Shown: positions 1 to 11,199 of the stretch, one piece after another
Numbering within the stretch: the stretch's first letter is position 1
Layout: each line of letters starts with the position of its first letter
NCBI GenBank assembly: GCA_028386065.3
Contig: JAKUCV010002855.1
Location: 19,342 to 83,341, forward strand
Length of the DNA stretch: 64,000 nt
Reading direction: 5' to 3'
From: Turnera subulata
Lineage: Eukaryota > Streptophyta > Magnoliopsida > Malpighiales > Passifloraceae
Made by a program: the position numbers and the translations under genes
Notes under the pieces: generated by a model
Told to the model about the DNA's origin: nothing
The model's input: the letters and a program-made list of their open reading frames with translations, nothing else
The model's database searches: none

Positions 1-595
1 CAGAATAATTGAGCCACACTAAGTGCCATGTGATGTGTATTACATTGTTGCTAAGTGGTGGACATTATCATAAGATTCCTAATCTAGTTGGCCAAAGGTG
101 TTGGCCACCTTGTCTTCCACTTTAGTGAGTTGGAAAGGAAAGGCATAATTTGATTATGCAAGGGTCTTTCCAAAAACGTTTTGGGTCTGAAAATTCTGAG
201 CTTTAGAGTGTCTAGAGTATCCTTGAGAGTTTCAGAACATACACATCATTCTCTTCATTCTTTGTGAAAGAAAGAAGAACAAAAACACCACAAACACAAG
301 CACCCGCTTCTTGTTGCTAGCACATCAGTTCGGGTGAGCTCGGATTGGATTCGTGTGACGATTCCAAGCCGGACACGGTTCGTGTGGATACCGTAGAGGG
401 GCGAGACTTTTGTCTGGCTCTAGCTGATTCTGTTCTACAGTTGGGTGAAAGACCTCAACCGAACAAGGTATGTAAATTTTGTTATACGGTTTATGCATGC
501 TTCACTTGGTTCTTGGTTAAGTTTCCTTGTTTCCGCTGCGTATTTTGCTTGTTGTGCATATTATGAATGTCATAATAGCTCTAGGGAAACTTACA
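1..595 (+). mobile_element. 3' part of a Copia-like LTR (cut by window edge)
   Basis: No gene is visible. The stretch has the look of an R-U5 region: a leader of purine-rich and CAC-rich sequence, TTCCGCTGCGT near 533, and an end GGGAAACTTACA at 584-595. It stops exactly where sequence shared with 48,551 onward begins (CCCTCCACACC), so 595 is probably the end of an inserted element rather than the edge of the duplication. Copia assignment is inference from LTR style; the LTR start, the inner region and a target duplication lie outside the window. Confidence 0.45.
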
Positions 596-805
596 CCCTC
601 CACACCAACAAAACAAGAAGTAAGAGAATAGATCTTTTGGCTGTCACCCATCTCCTTAAATTTTACATATTTTGAATTAGAAAATTTGCCGTCAATCAGT
701 TCTCTAATGGGTCCTACACATAATAAGCATAAAATTTCTCAAAGCATAATGCCAGGAGATCGATCAAGGATTTTGAGCACTGATTGGTGTGAGGGGAAGC
801 GCAGT
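596..805 (+). repeat. F-box downstream-flank repeat (block A copy)
   Basis: Non-coding sequence that recurs downstream of F-box genes at about 41,330-41,690, 42,990-43,200 and 48,551-48,775. Shared phrases include AAGTAAGAGAATAG, TTAAATTTTACAT and CCAGGAGATCGATCA. It implies that an F-box copy once lay to the left, before the Copia-like insertion. Confidence 0.7.
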
Positions 806-1332
806 TCCTACATGTTTTATCTAAACATTTATACCAATTTTGTTTTCTACCACCAAAATCAATACTATTGATTGCACCTCCCCTCCTACACAATCGTTTT
901 CATGTGCAGCGTCTTCATAGGCTCGGTACCGTCAGAACCGTAAGAAAAGCTCAAGAAACTGCGAACCATAAGAAATTCGTGACAAAGCCGAAATAGAGGC
1001 TTCCTTACGGTTCTACCATAAGAAATGCGTAACTAACCAGCGATGGAGCATCTAATTCTGTGGGCTTGCTTGTCGTAAGAAAACCGTAAGGAATTAAGAT
1101 ATGGAGTCCACTCCATCCAGCTCAAAGCCGAAAGAAGCTTATCAGAAAACCATAAGAACGCAGAATAACATTTATGAAAATAATCTTAACATAATAGGCA
1201 GTACTCCGATTTCAAATTCAATTTATTTTTGATTGGTAAGAAACAGAAATTAAGAACTAAAAGTGTCAAACACTTATTAATAATTGGCAAAATTTTAATT
1301 CACTAACCTTAACTATAGCTCAATACCACTTT
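806..1332. other. Non-coding stretch with repeated CCGTAAGAA motif
   Basis: No credible ORF. Between about 930 and 1,160 the short motif ACC(G/A)TAAGAA recurs several times in both orientations (for example GAACCGTAAGAAA, GAACCATAAGAAA, CCTTACGGTTC, ACCATAAGAAC). The same stretch is present in block B at 48,776-49,298. Confidence 0.4.
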
Positions 1333-1451
1333 GGCAATTTAACTTTTTGTTGTAACAAATTAGTAACTTAATTTTCTAAAAGTAACAAATTAGTAACTCC
1401 GTTATAACACCGTTAACACCAGCTCCTAGATTCATGGTGCGCGCGTGTTTA
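1333..1451 (+). repeat. Left terminal inverted repeat, MULE-like element A
   Basis: About 119 bp beginning GGCAATTTAACTTTTTGTTG and ending near GCGCGCGTGTTTA. Its reverse complement is found at 15,473-15,580 with roughly one mismatch every 8-10 bases. The long TIR suggests a Mutator-like element; I could not find a clean 9-bp target duplication, so the outer edge is approximate. Confidence 0.65.
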
Positions 1452-2162
1452 GACATTTATGATCAATAGTTTCAACGTCGTGGTATATTAATACATAATG
1501 TGATTATTATTTAAAATTATTTACTATATATAATAAATAATAAATATATAAATAAAAATAATAAACTATATACCTATAGACAAATCTTTTTTTTATCCAG
1601 CAAATGGAGTGATAGAGAGAATTAGCAATTTTTTTCGTCTTTTTTAAATTATTCATTCATCATAAATTTACACAAAATTTCTTATATTTTATAATTAAAT
1701 TATCAGATTATACATAATATGGGTGATAATGTTAATTTATCTTTAAATAAAAATAATTGAAACGCCCCGATCAGTATTTACCGTTATACATAGTAAACAC
1801 GTGGGACCACCTACTACTATAGTATCCACAGTGGTAAATATCATAAACCAACAGTAATAATACAATAACAGTACATAATACATCAACAGTACTCGTCCTG
1901 GCACGGAGACATTATTACAACAAGCATCAGAACTGAGTAATAAAATGCAAGCAGCGGAAGTCTTAATACAATACAACAATAGACAACAGTAAGAACATGA
2001 TACAACGCAGGATGGATCTGGGCCTGGCAGAGGGTGCGCCACCGTAACGCCCCGAATTTTCGGAATTTAATTTCTGTGGATTTTTGAAATTTTTGTTTAA
2101 TTCTAATTTTACCCTTTCAGAAATTTACAAGAATTTTTGGTCAAAGGATTTATTTATTTACC

Positions 2163-2251
<89 letters not shown>

Positions 2252-2252
2252 T
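2163..2252. repeat. (TTA)n microsatellite
   Basis: About 30 uninterrupted TTA units inside the solo LTR; in the block B copy (50,129-50,214) the run is a few bases shorter. It produces a spurious poly-isoleucine reading frame. Confidence 0.97.
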
Positions 2253-2432
2253 TAAAGTGGGTTTATTGAATTATTTCGGGGTTTCCATTTAAAATAAAAT
2301 GGTATTTTGTATAGAACACAATACATGATGTTGTTTCCATTGAAACTATGTACTTTTGGCTGAACCGAAATATAAAACACACTAAAGGGTGTGTTTTGGC
2401 TTGGGGTTTGACTAGGGAAGGAACTATAGATG

Positions 2433-2508
2433 AAATGACGTCGTTTTGAACCGAAACGACGCCATTTTGTTTGGTGGAAGCCCTAACCCTAGGACCTGAA
2501 TATAAAAC
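2433..2508 (+). promoter_or_regulatory. Solo-LTR promoter: ACGT palindrome plus TATA box
   Basis: The half-sites AAATGACGTCGTTT and AAACGACGCCATTT form an inverted repeat with a 7-base spacer at 2,433-2,467. It carries a TGACGT core of the kind bound by plant bZIP factors. It sits about 35 bp upstream of TATAAAAC at 2,501. Promoter role is inference from motif and spacing. Both are conserved in the block B copy. Confidence 0.55.
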
Positions 2509-5500
2509 CTTCTCTTTCTCCTCATTCTTCCTGTCTTACCTCTCTCTCCTGTGGCTGCCTTCTCACCCGATATCCCATCTTTCAATTTTATTTTTTTTTC
2601 TCTTCTCCTCGCACCCTCATGTCTCTCAAACTCTCTTCTCCTTCCTTCCCTTGCTTTCTCCTCTTTTCTAGGTTTGACTCTAAACTGGTGGTTGTTCGTT
2701 TGGGCTGATGGCGACTTTGAACGGGTTATGTGTTGTTCGACTATGGGTGAGCTGGGGTGGAAATCGGGTTGTGATTTGTTGGTGATAGAAGTGGATTCGT
2801 CTGGTTACATTCTCAGGTAGTGACTGATATATGCCAATTACATTTACCACTAAGTTGAATCGTCATTTTGTTTATAAGCTATTCATGACCGTTTGTTGTG
2901 TTTCACGTAACGTCGACCTGGGTTGTCCTTTATTCGTATTTTATTCTTGTTCCTTTATTTCTGGGCACACGGTTGTTGAGATCGGTGATAATTAACTACT
3001 TAAATGCATAAATTTTAAGTTAAACGGTGCAGCCAAAAGGTAATATGTTGGGCAGCATGAACATATTCATGTTATTCTTGGGGTTGGCACGTGTGCATTT
3101 GATTTTGGGGTCTTAGATTGCGTTCATGTGAATTTGAGCCGGGTGCAGTATTGTGCATTTCATGTGGGTTCCTAGTGTTCTTGGCAATTTATTTCTTTAA
3201 GTCCTTTTTTTTTAAAAAAAACCTTATGTGCTAATAGTAAAATATAAAACATGAATTCATGGTTGTTGAGGTCTTCTGTACATGCAGTGGCTAGTGTTTT
3301 GATTGACAGTTGGCTATTTTGTGTTAATGGTCTATAACTAGCGTGGTATACTAGTATTTGTAGAACATTAAATAAACTAAATTGGTAGATTAATTTCTAA
3401 AGTGGTTTGGGCATTCTAAATGAGCTTTATTAAATCCTAATTTATAAACCTTCGTGAGTTATGACCTTTAGCTTTTGGTCTGGTTCAAATACACGGTTAA
3501 TAGAGATGTTGGATAAGGTACTATTATTATTTGGATGGGCTTTTGGTGCTAATAATTTATGGAGATCATGATTAGGTCAACATCATGGTGTGATTTAAGT
3601 CTTGCATTGGCCAGTAAGAAATATAAAATTAATAAATGATTAGTGAAGAGATGTTGCTGGTCTCATGAATAATTTATCTAAATCCTAATTTCATTGGGTC
3701 TGTGCTCTAAATCTTGTTAAGTTTTGGTATTCGAGTCCAGAATGGAATGTTGGTTAACGTTGTTAGTTTGATAGTAGCTTAATTATGAAACCCAACTTAA
3801 TGTACTAATAATTCAAAGCAGTTCGTGAAATATTATAAATCTCATCGTTGGATTCTAAACGGATTTCTTGTTCCTTGTCTGTTTTACATTGTGTGTTAGG
3901 TTAGGGAGCGCCATCAATAGCTTACATAGTTTGAACTTAGCATGCATTTCATGGTAAATTTGTGGCGCACTGATGTGACCCTGTGTCTATTAGGCCTTGG
4001 TTGTACATGAGAAGTAGCAGGACAAAGCACTAGTCTCCAGGACGATACTTATAAAGTGGTGAGGACTTATAAACCTTTGTATGCATTACTGCCTACAATG
4101 CTCGGTTAATAAACTTGGAACAAGAAGTGGTAATACTTGGTTGGTATTGAATGCTATATGCATATATGCCTGCTGTGCTGATGTTCTTGATTACGTTTAC
4201 ATCTTAATGATGATACCTTGATGCAGTATGTCTCATTATGTGTATTACGTGCCTGTTTGATATGATATGCTAGTTGAGCATGAGTTTGTTGGTTATGAGA
4301 TGTAACATGTGATATGAATTTGTGGTTCGTGTAGTGACCTGTGGGCTGGAGGCCCGGATTTGAGAATAAGATATTAAATCTACACAACCCTGTTTGACAA
4401 TAACGTATGGCAAAACTCGTTAAGCATAATTGAGAATAACAAACTATAATAATTCTACTGTGGGGCTGTTGACCGGTTGGTTCGAGCGGGAAGTGTTACC
4501 CCTCGGGATTTCATGCAGTTAAGCATGGTATATACGGTTTAGCATATGGGTCTGTTATGACCGGTTCTACCTCCCTCTTTCTCTCTTTCTATCTCTCTCT
4601 CTCATTGATTGTATTGGGCCTTGCCCTGGTTATATTGGGCTTATTCCCTGGTTGTCTCATGAGACGGGACCGAGCTCGACGCACACAGTAGAGGGCCCTA
4701 ATAAAATATTCAAACCTAATAACAACGATAATAAAATAAGTAATGATAAGTGATGGTTTGTAGTTTGATGATGGCTTGTGTTGTGTATTGTGACTTGATT
4801 GTGCACTGTGATTGCTGTTGCTTGATGCCGGTGTATTTGTAGTTGAAATGGAAATTTGTATATACTGTTTATTTGTTTGCGGTGAGACAGTGGTTGGTCT
4901 CACCCCCTCACAGATTTTATGCAGGTCAACTGATCGATGATCAGGAGTGCATATCAGCAGGTGGCGGTGCTTTCCTCCTCGGGTCGGATCCATAGGGTGC
5001 ATTACATTCATATTTGTTTATGTATTTGTCTTCCGCTGCATACTTGAATTGTATTACTTATTGTATGATATATTGCGTAATTATATGATGATTATCTTAT
5101 TTGTGTCGTATCCCGGGTAGAAAGGGCAATTTAGTCTTTTCATACGCTTTAAATAATTTAATTAGATAATTTGGGATACGGGTGTTTAGTTGATGATTTT
5201 CGTGTCCTGGAAATGATAATGGCAATTTAGTCATTTTATAATTGAATTCTATTTTATATTAATAAATTGGGACACGGGCGTTTCAACCACAGTTTGTCTC
5301 GAACGTACCTGAGCTACGCACAACCAAACTACGCGACTAGGTCACGCAGGCGAGGCGTGAGTCCGAAGTGCTCACCGGGTAAAATCCATAAGCAAATATA
5401 CATATACAAGCAACCAATGATAACTAAGTCACATCAACAGCAAATAACTAAGGTTCTCACGAACCTCAAATAACGCACTCTGTGAATCTAGACACGCTAT

Positions 5501-7722
5501 GCCAATTTTATTATCAGGGCCCCTATCACAAATTAAATGGTGGCCGTCGCCTGGTAGTCAGTCTAGCTAGCCCGTAGACCCCGCCCTAGTACCTCCACGT
5601 ATAATTGGCACAGACAGGAAGCAGACTCCAAGCACACTCTCCCCCAGCGCCTAAAATAATAATTGGTACAGACAGGGAGCAGACCCCAAGCACACTCTCC
5701 CCCAGCACCATAAAAATAAGACTACCATCTGGCTGTTCAAACATTTAACTGTGATTTACTAGATGTCTAAGTGTATCCAGTTTTATTATTTCTCCTCCCT
5801 CAACTAGTTACTATGATTCTACTATCCGACCATTATCTCATTATCCCGAGCAGGCTTACAGCCTCTCCGCTCGTCTGGATAATAGAAACTTATCCCAAAC
5901 TGTTATCTCATACCAGTACCCCCGGTACTCAACTCACACAATCCTCACAGTTAACAACAACAGTAATAGACTTACTTATACCAACAATTCCAATATCATC
6001 AATAACAACAACAGTAGCAATATTTCCAACATCATCAACAACATCAAACATCAATTTAACTCATCACACAACAAGTCATTCACAGCCACATCGAATTATT
6101 CTAGCATATAACACACATAGTAAACAAACAGCAACTTGGTATTACGGGCAGTATATAAATATTTATTTATCCTCACCTTAGCCGATTTCCTATTTCTGGA
6201 AGTCCTCGAAATGTCCCGGCTCAGGCTCCTCGGGGTACAGCTCGTTATCAAATCCTATATCAAACAATAATTTACGCACACATAAGAAGATATGCAAATG
6301 CTCGGCTATTACTGTAAGCCGTAAAATAAGTACTGGACCAACTCGGTACTCCCCCGGGTTATTCCCATTATCATAAAAAATTACCATACTGATACCCGGT
6401 TATTACTCTGGTATAATGCTTATTTTGATAATACCCTTTCCACATTTATTTTCCATAAGTATGTACTTTCCAAAATATTTCCATTACTTAAGTTTTCCAA
6501 GTTAATTACCATACCATAACTATCTTGCCATAAGTATATATTTATTTATAATATTATTCTCCAAAATTATTTACCCAAAATTATCTATTTTTTTCCAGAT
6601 TTAATTTCTTTTATTATTATTATTTTTTTAAATTTCAGACTGGGCCAAATAGTACTAGACAAGTCCCATACCACAACCAGCCCATCCAAAATTCCAGCGC
6701 AAGGCCCAGCCAAGGCAGCAGGCCCGTTGCACAGGCCCGCCCAGCCCAGGCCCAGTACCCAGCAGACCCAACAACCCAACCCGCATCTCACAAATCGGGT
6801 CAACTACTCGGGTCGTCTCCAACCCGCTTCTCTCCTCGCGGGTAGCAGCGGCGGCGCAACGAACGGGCGACGGCAGGAACGCGGGCGACGTGCGGTGGCT
6901 ACGACGGCACGAGGAGACGCGGCAGGAGACGGCGCGGCTGCAGAACGCGGTGCAGCAGGAGGCAGGGCTCGACGGCGGCGGCTGCAGCGGGGAGAAGGAA
7001 GGCGTCCGTCGGGTCTCTATTGTTGGGGGCGTGTCGGGCAGCGAGGGTGGACAGCGACCGCTGCGTCACGCCGGCAAGGTCGAGGGGAAGACGTCAGTGT
7101 GGTGGTGTCATGCGTGGTGGTGGTGGTGGTTACGGTGGAGGCGTTGGTGGTGGCGTGTGGGTTTGTTGTGCCCAAAATGACGGTGTATCGGGCTGCTGTA
7201 TGTGTTCTTTTTATTTTTTTTTTCTTTCTTTGGTTCTGGTTTTGAGAGGTTGTATGGGTTTCAGGCAGTGAGTTTTTGCAGAGTTGCAGAGGAAAGTGGT
7301 ACTGGATGATGGGTTTGTAGTTGATGATGGGTACGAGCAAAAAGAAAACACGCAGGGTCATAGGCTTCACAGGAGGGAACATACCCTCACATGCACACAG
7401 GAAAAAGGCGGTTGCATAATTCAATTATGCAGTCGTGTCCCGTCCGAACCTGAAAATATCTATATTACCCCCTTGAATTAATTTCTGGTCCGTAAACTCG
7501 AGGATAAACCTGACTTTTCTCGAGATTCCTGGACCCGAAAAATTCCAACTTTGGTCCGTAAAATCCGCAGAAGAATCCTGAGCGTGGGACAAAGCTCGGT
7601 TTCAGAATCCGATGCATAATTGACCCTAAAATAATTACCCATGATTATTTTTATATAGTAAATTACCGTACAAAGCATTTTACAGTCCAGTAAAAATATA
7701 AATTTTTACCCGGGCTGTTACA

Positions 7723-7738
7723 GTCTACCCCCCTTAAA
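7723..7738 (-). other. Polypurine tract of element A
   Basis: In element orientation an A/G-rich run AAGGGGGGTAGAC lies directly upstream of the 3' LTR start TGTAACAG, the usual place for plus-strand priming. Confidence 0.75.
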
Positions 7739-7757
7739 AAAATTTCGTTCCCGAAAT

Positions 7758-8144
7758 TCACTCCGAACCGGTGAAGAGATGCGGATACTGGAATCGCATG
7801 TGCTCCTCGACTTCCCATGTTGACTCGTTAGCGGAATTCTTACTCCACTTGACCTTTACCATGGGAATGGTGCGGTTCTGTAGCTGTCGTACTACCCGAG
7901 CAAGAATTTGTTCCGGCACTTCTGTGTAGCTAAGGTCCTCTGCTATCTCCACATCCACTGGGGCCACAACATGACTAGGGTCCAATTGATATCTCCTTAG
8001 CATAGAGACGTGAAACACATCATGACTGCGTGAAAGCTCTTCAGGTAAGGACAACCTGTAAGCTAGCGGTCCAATTCTCTCCACGATCTCATAGGGTCCG
8101 ATATACCTTAGACTCAGCTTTCCTCTTTTGCCGAACCTGATCAC
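7758..8144 (-). pseudogene. Integrase C-terminus and chromodomain, element A
   Basis: Open frame of 128 codons. The first half (IRFGKRGKLSLRYIGPYEI, then SRSHDVFHVSMLRRY) is the C-terminal domain of Ty3/Gypsy integrase. The end (EQILARVVRQL, VKVKWS, STWEVEEHMR, YPHLF) is the chromodomain that defines chromoviruses and is thought to direct integration to marked chromatin. The frame is shifted by one base relative to the upstream integrase part at about 8,150, a lesion shared with block B. It is an intact piece of a broken polyprotein. Confidence 0.85.
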
Positions 8145-8158
8145 ACCCTTCCAAGGTG

Positions 8159-9224
8159 CTACTCTGAGAAAAACCTTTCATCAACGTTATACTCCATCTC
8201 ACGTCGGTGCTTGTCGGCATAGCTCTTTTGCCATTCCTGAACAACTCTCATACACTGTCTCACCGTCAGGATCTTGTCCACTTTCTGTTGGACTAAATCC
8301 GGTCCAATGATCAGTCTCATACCTTCTTCATCCCAACATACCAGACTTCTACACTTCCTTCCACAGAGGGCCTCAAATGGTGGCATACCAATGGTGGAAT
8401 GGTAGCTGTTGTTATATTCAAACTCTTCTAAGTGCACAAGCCCTCAACATGTCCTCCAATGTCTGTATAGTCCTCTCAGACTGTCCATCTGTCTGAGGAT
8501 TAAAAGCAGTACTGAAGCTCAACTTGGTTCGCAGTGCTGCTTGTAAACTCTTCCAGAAACGTGATGTGATCCTCGGATCTCTATCTGAGACTATAGACTT
8601 TGGAATCCCATGTAGTCTCACAATCTCAACAACATACTTACCCGCCAAAGTGTCCATGGTATCAGTTTGGCGAATAGGGAGAAAATGAGCCGATTTTGTT
8701 AATCGGTCAACGATGACCCAAATAGCATCATGTTGCCTCCGAGTCATCGGTAACCCAATCACAAAATCCATGGTGATCATCTCCCACTTCCACTCCGGTA
8801 TTATCAATGATCTCATCTTGCCTGCTGGAGCTTGATGTTCGGCTTTCAACTGCTGGCAAGTAAAGCATCTTGCGACATACTCTGCTACATCCTTCTTCAT
8901 GCGAGGCCACCAGAAATGGCTCTTCAAGTTTTGATACATCTTGGTGCTTCCAGGATGAATTGCATATGGCGTCATATGACCTTCATCCAGGATCTGACTA
9001 TGAAGATTACTGACGTTGGGTACACATACCCATTTCCCAATCATCAGTGCTCCATCATCAGCTATACGAAACTTGTCTTCCTTTCCACTCCTTACTCCTT
9101 CCTTTAGCTTGACCAGGTCGGGGTCTCCATCTTGTAACTCCACTATCCATCCTCTTAGGTTGGACTTGACACTCATGTGTGCCAGCAAAGCTCCTATTTC
9201 ATCCACTGTCAAATCAACTCCCAA
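8159..9224 (-). pseudogene. Integrase, element A
   Basis: The 268-codon frame 8,418-9,224 holds the zinc-binding region (HPGSTKMYQNLKSHFWWP, then CFTC) and the DDE core: D in TMDFVIGLP, D in VSDRDPRITSRF, E in QTDGQSERTIQTLEDMLRA. It ends at ACALRRV and the protein continues in another frame at 8,159-8,437 (EFEYNNSYHSTIGMPPFEAL, CWDEEG). A small deletion at about 8,420-8,437 therefore broke the frame; the same break is in block B and predates the duplication. Within 8,418-9,224 copy A is intact, whereas copy B has a stop. Confidence 0.85.
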
Positions 9225-9230
9225 CTTCCT

Positions 9231-9716
9231 TTACTCGATAAGTGAAAACATCGAGTAACTAGTGGAGGCATCATTCGATTGTCTCCGGCTCAAAGCATCA
9301 CCTACCACATTAGCCTTTACTGGGTGATACTCGATAGTACAATCATAATCATTAAGCGATTCAACCCAGCGTATTTGCCGCAGGTTAAGCTCCTTCTGAG
9401 TCATGATGTACTTAAGGCTTTTGTGGTCGGTGAAGATTCGACACTTCTCTCTAAACAAGTAGTGTCTCCAAATCTTCAGAGCCAAAATCACAGCTGCCAT
9501 CTCAAGATCATGTGTCGGGTAGTTCTTCTTATGAGTTCTTAGCTGTCTAGAGGCATAGGCAATCACTCGTCCTTCTTGCATCAGTACAGCTCCTAAACCA
9601 AAACCTGATGCGTCACAAAACAACACATACTCCACTCCTGGCTTGGGTACTGTCAGCATTGGTGCCGTAGTCAGCTTCTTCTTAAGCCCCTCAAAACTCC
9701 GTTGGCACTCCGGGCT
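9231..9716 (-). pseudogene. RNase H domain, element A
   Basis: Frame of 142 codons at 9,231-9,659 plus upstream residues. Catalytic-type acidic positions are visible: D in [14 protein letters not shown] in [12 protein letters not shown] in [10 protein letters not shown], followed by the tether region [16 protein letters not shown] and DALSRRQ. It is separated from the reverse transcriptase by an in-frame TAG at 9,717-9,719, which block B shares, so that stop arose before the duplication. Confidence 0.85.
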
Positions 9717-10560
9717 CTAAACAAAAGCTTGTTCTTTCCTCAATAGCTTAGTCATGGGACTGGCTAATAAGGAAAAACCTTCTATGAACCTCCGATAGTA
9801 TCCTGTAAGGCCAAGAAAACTTCTGACTTCGGACACATTCTTAGGAGGCTCCCACTCCAACACAGCCTTAACTTTGGCAGGATCAACTTTTATTCCATCC
9901 CTGCCTACTACATGTCCGAGGAAGGAAACTTCTCCAAGCCAAAATTCACACTTGCTGAATTTGGCATACAGTTGCTTCTCCCGTAACCTTTGAAGCATTA
10001 TCCTCAAATGCTCTTCGTGCTCCTCCTTGCTCTTGGAGTAGATGAGGATATCATCGATGAAGACCACAACGAACTTATCCAGGAACTCATTCAGTACCAA
10101 GTGCATCAAGCACATGAATACTACCGGTGCATTGGTCAAACCGAAAGGTACAACAGTGAATTCAAAGTGGCCATACCGTGTGCGAAAGGCTGTCTTCGGT
10201 ATGTCCTTCTCTGAAATCTTGACCTGGTGATAGCCCGATCGGAGATCATTCTTTGAAAACACCGTTGTTCCTTGAAGCTGATAAAAAAGATCATCAATCC
10301 TCGGTAACGGGTACTTGTTCTTGATTGTCACCTTGTTGATCTGGCGATAGTCTACACACATCCGCAGACTACCGTCCTTCTTCTTCACGAACAAAACTGG
10401 TGCACCCTATGGTGAGGTACTAGGTCTGATGAAACCTTTCTCCAGTAGTTCGGCTAGCTGCTTCTTCAGCTCCTGAAGCTATGTTGGTGCCATCCTGTAT
10501 GGTGCCATCGACATAGGTGTAACTCCAAGTACAAGCTCGATGGTCTACTCAACCTCTCTG
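9717..10560 (-). pseudogene. Reverse transcriptase, element A
   Basis: Frame 9,717-10,394 (225 codons) carries the RT motifs in order: [49 protein letters not shown], the catalytic [24 protein letters not shown], and thumb sequence [15 protein letters not shown]. The residue before the first aspartate is FSKND, where most Ty3/Gypsy RTs have I in place of N. A TAG at 10,407-10,409 cuts it from the upstream RT part; at that codon block B reads tryptophan, so this stop is private to copy A. Confidence 0.88.
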
Positions 10561-10789
10561 TCGGGTGGCAAACCTGATAGATCATCTGGGAAAACATCAA
10601 CAAACTCCCTCGCAACTGATACATCCTCCGGGGTAGGATCTTGTGTTTCTTCGCCTGGAATGTGGGTCAGCAAAGCATCTGGACCATGTTGCTTCATTTC
10701 GTAGCCCTGGGTAGCAGAGATTCTACATGTGGTTGTAGCCCTCCCCACTCCGGACAAAACAACCGACCGGCCTTCGGCGGATGTCAACC

Positions 10790-11180
10790 TCACTTAGCTT
10801 GGCAATCCACCAAAGCTTGATACTTCGAAAACCAATCCATGCCTAGATTATATCAAATCCTTCCATGTTCATGACAATGAGTCGAGCAGGAAAGGTTTCG
10901 TTCTCGAACACTAACGGCACATCCTTACAAACTCTATCTAACCTCACCATGATGCCTGCGGGTAATCTAACCCTCATCGGTTTTTCTAGAGATACATCTT
11001 CACAGTTATGTTGCATAGTATAGGTTTGAGCTATAAAGGAATGTATAGCTCCAGGATCAATTAATGTGAATGCAACACTACCATGTACTGTAAAGATACC
11101 TGCTATAACTTGGGCAGCATCAGGGTCTTCTTCCGCGGTGATGACAAAAGCTTTGGGGATTGTTGTGCCTTGGTTAGCTC
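10790..11180 (-). pseudogene. Aspartic protease, element A
   Basis: Minus-strand remnant of a retroviral-type aspartic protease. The active-site triplet is present as LIDPGAIHSFI and the flap-side IILGMDW motif is recognisable downstream in shifted frame. Copy A lacks one G at about 10,846 (CCTAGATT against CCTAGGATT in block B), which breaks the frame. In block B the frame is open but the active-site glycine is changed. Confidence 0.7.
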
Positions 11181-11199
11181 AAGATTGGGTCCTTGCGGA

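Larger units (their letters stand above)
2043..5285 (+). mobile_element. Solo LTR (3.24 kb) inserted in the 3' LTR of element A
   Basis: Starts CGTAACGCCCCGAATTTTCG (first T of a canonical TG start apparently changed to C) and ends GACACGGGCGTTTCA. It is flanked by GCCAC/ACCAC; in block B the same insertion has a perfect GCCAC/GCCAC duplication. There is a TATA box TATAAAAC at 2,501 followed by a pyrimidine-rich leader, and no coding region, PBS or polypurine tract, so this is a solo LTR of another Gypsy-type family (family by inference). No host gene is seen in these 3.2 kb. Confidence 0.8.
1758..7722 (-). repeat. 3' LTR of chromodomain element A (interrupted)
   Basis: The LTR is split: 1,758-2,042 and 5,291-7,722, together about 2.7 kb, matching the 5' LTR at 12,425-15,128. 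The interruption is the solo LTR at 2,043-5,285, flanked by GCCAC (2,038-2,042) and ACCAC (5,286-5,290). It contains a GC-rich island at about 6,780-7,180 inside otherwise AT-rich sequence. Confidence 0.9.

Noticed and set aside
2084..2269. Poly-isoleucine open frame
   Set aside because: Translation of the (TTA)n microsatellite; no gene.
5771..7424. Frames of 130-170 codons on both strands within the LTR, repeated in four places
   Set aside because: They recur only because the LTR recurs; composition is low complexity, no domain is recognisable, and they are not maintained better than their surroundings.
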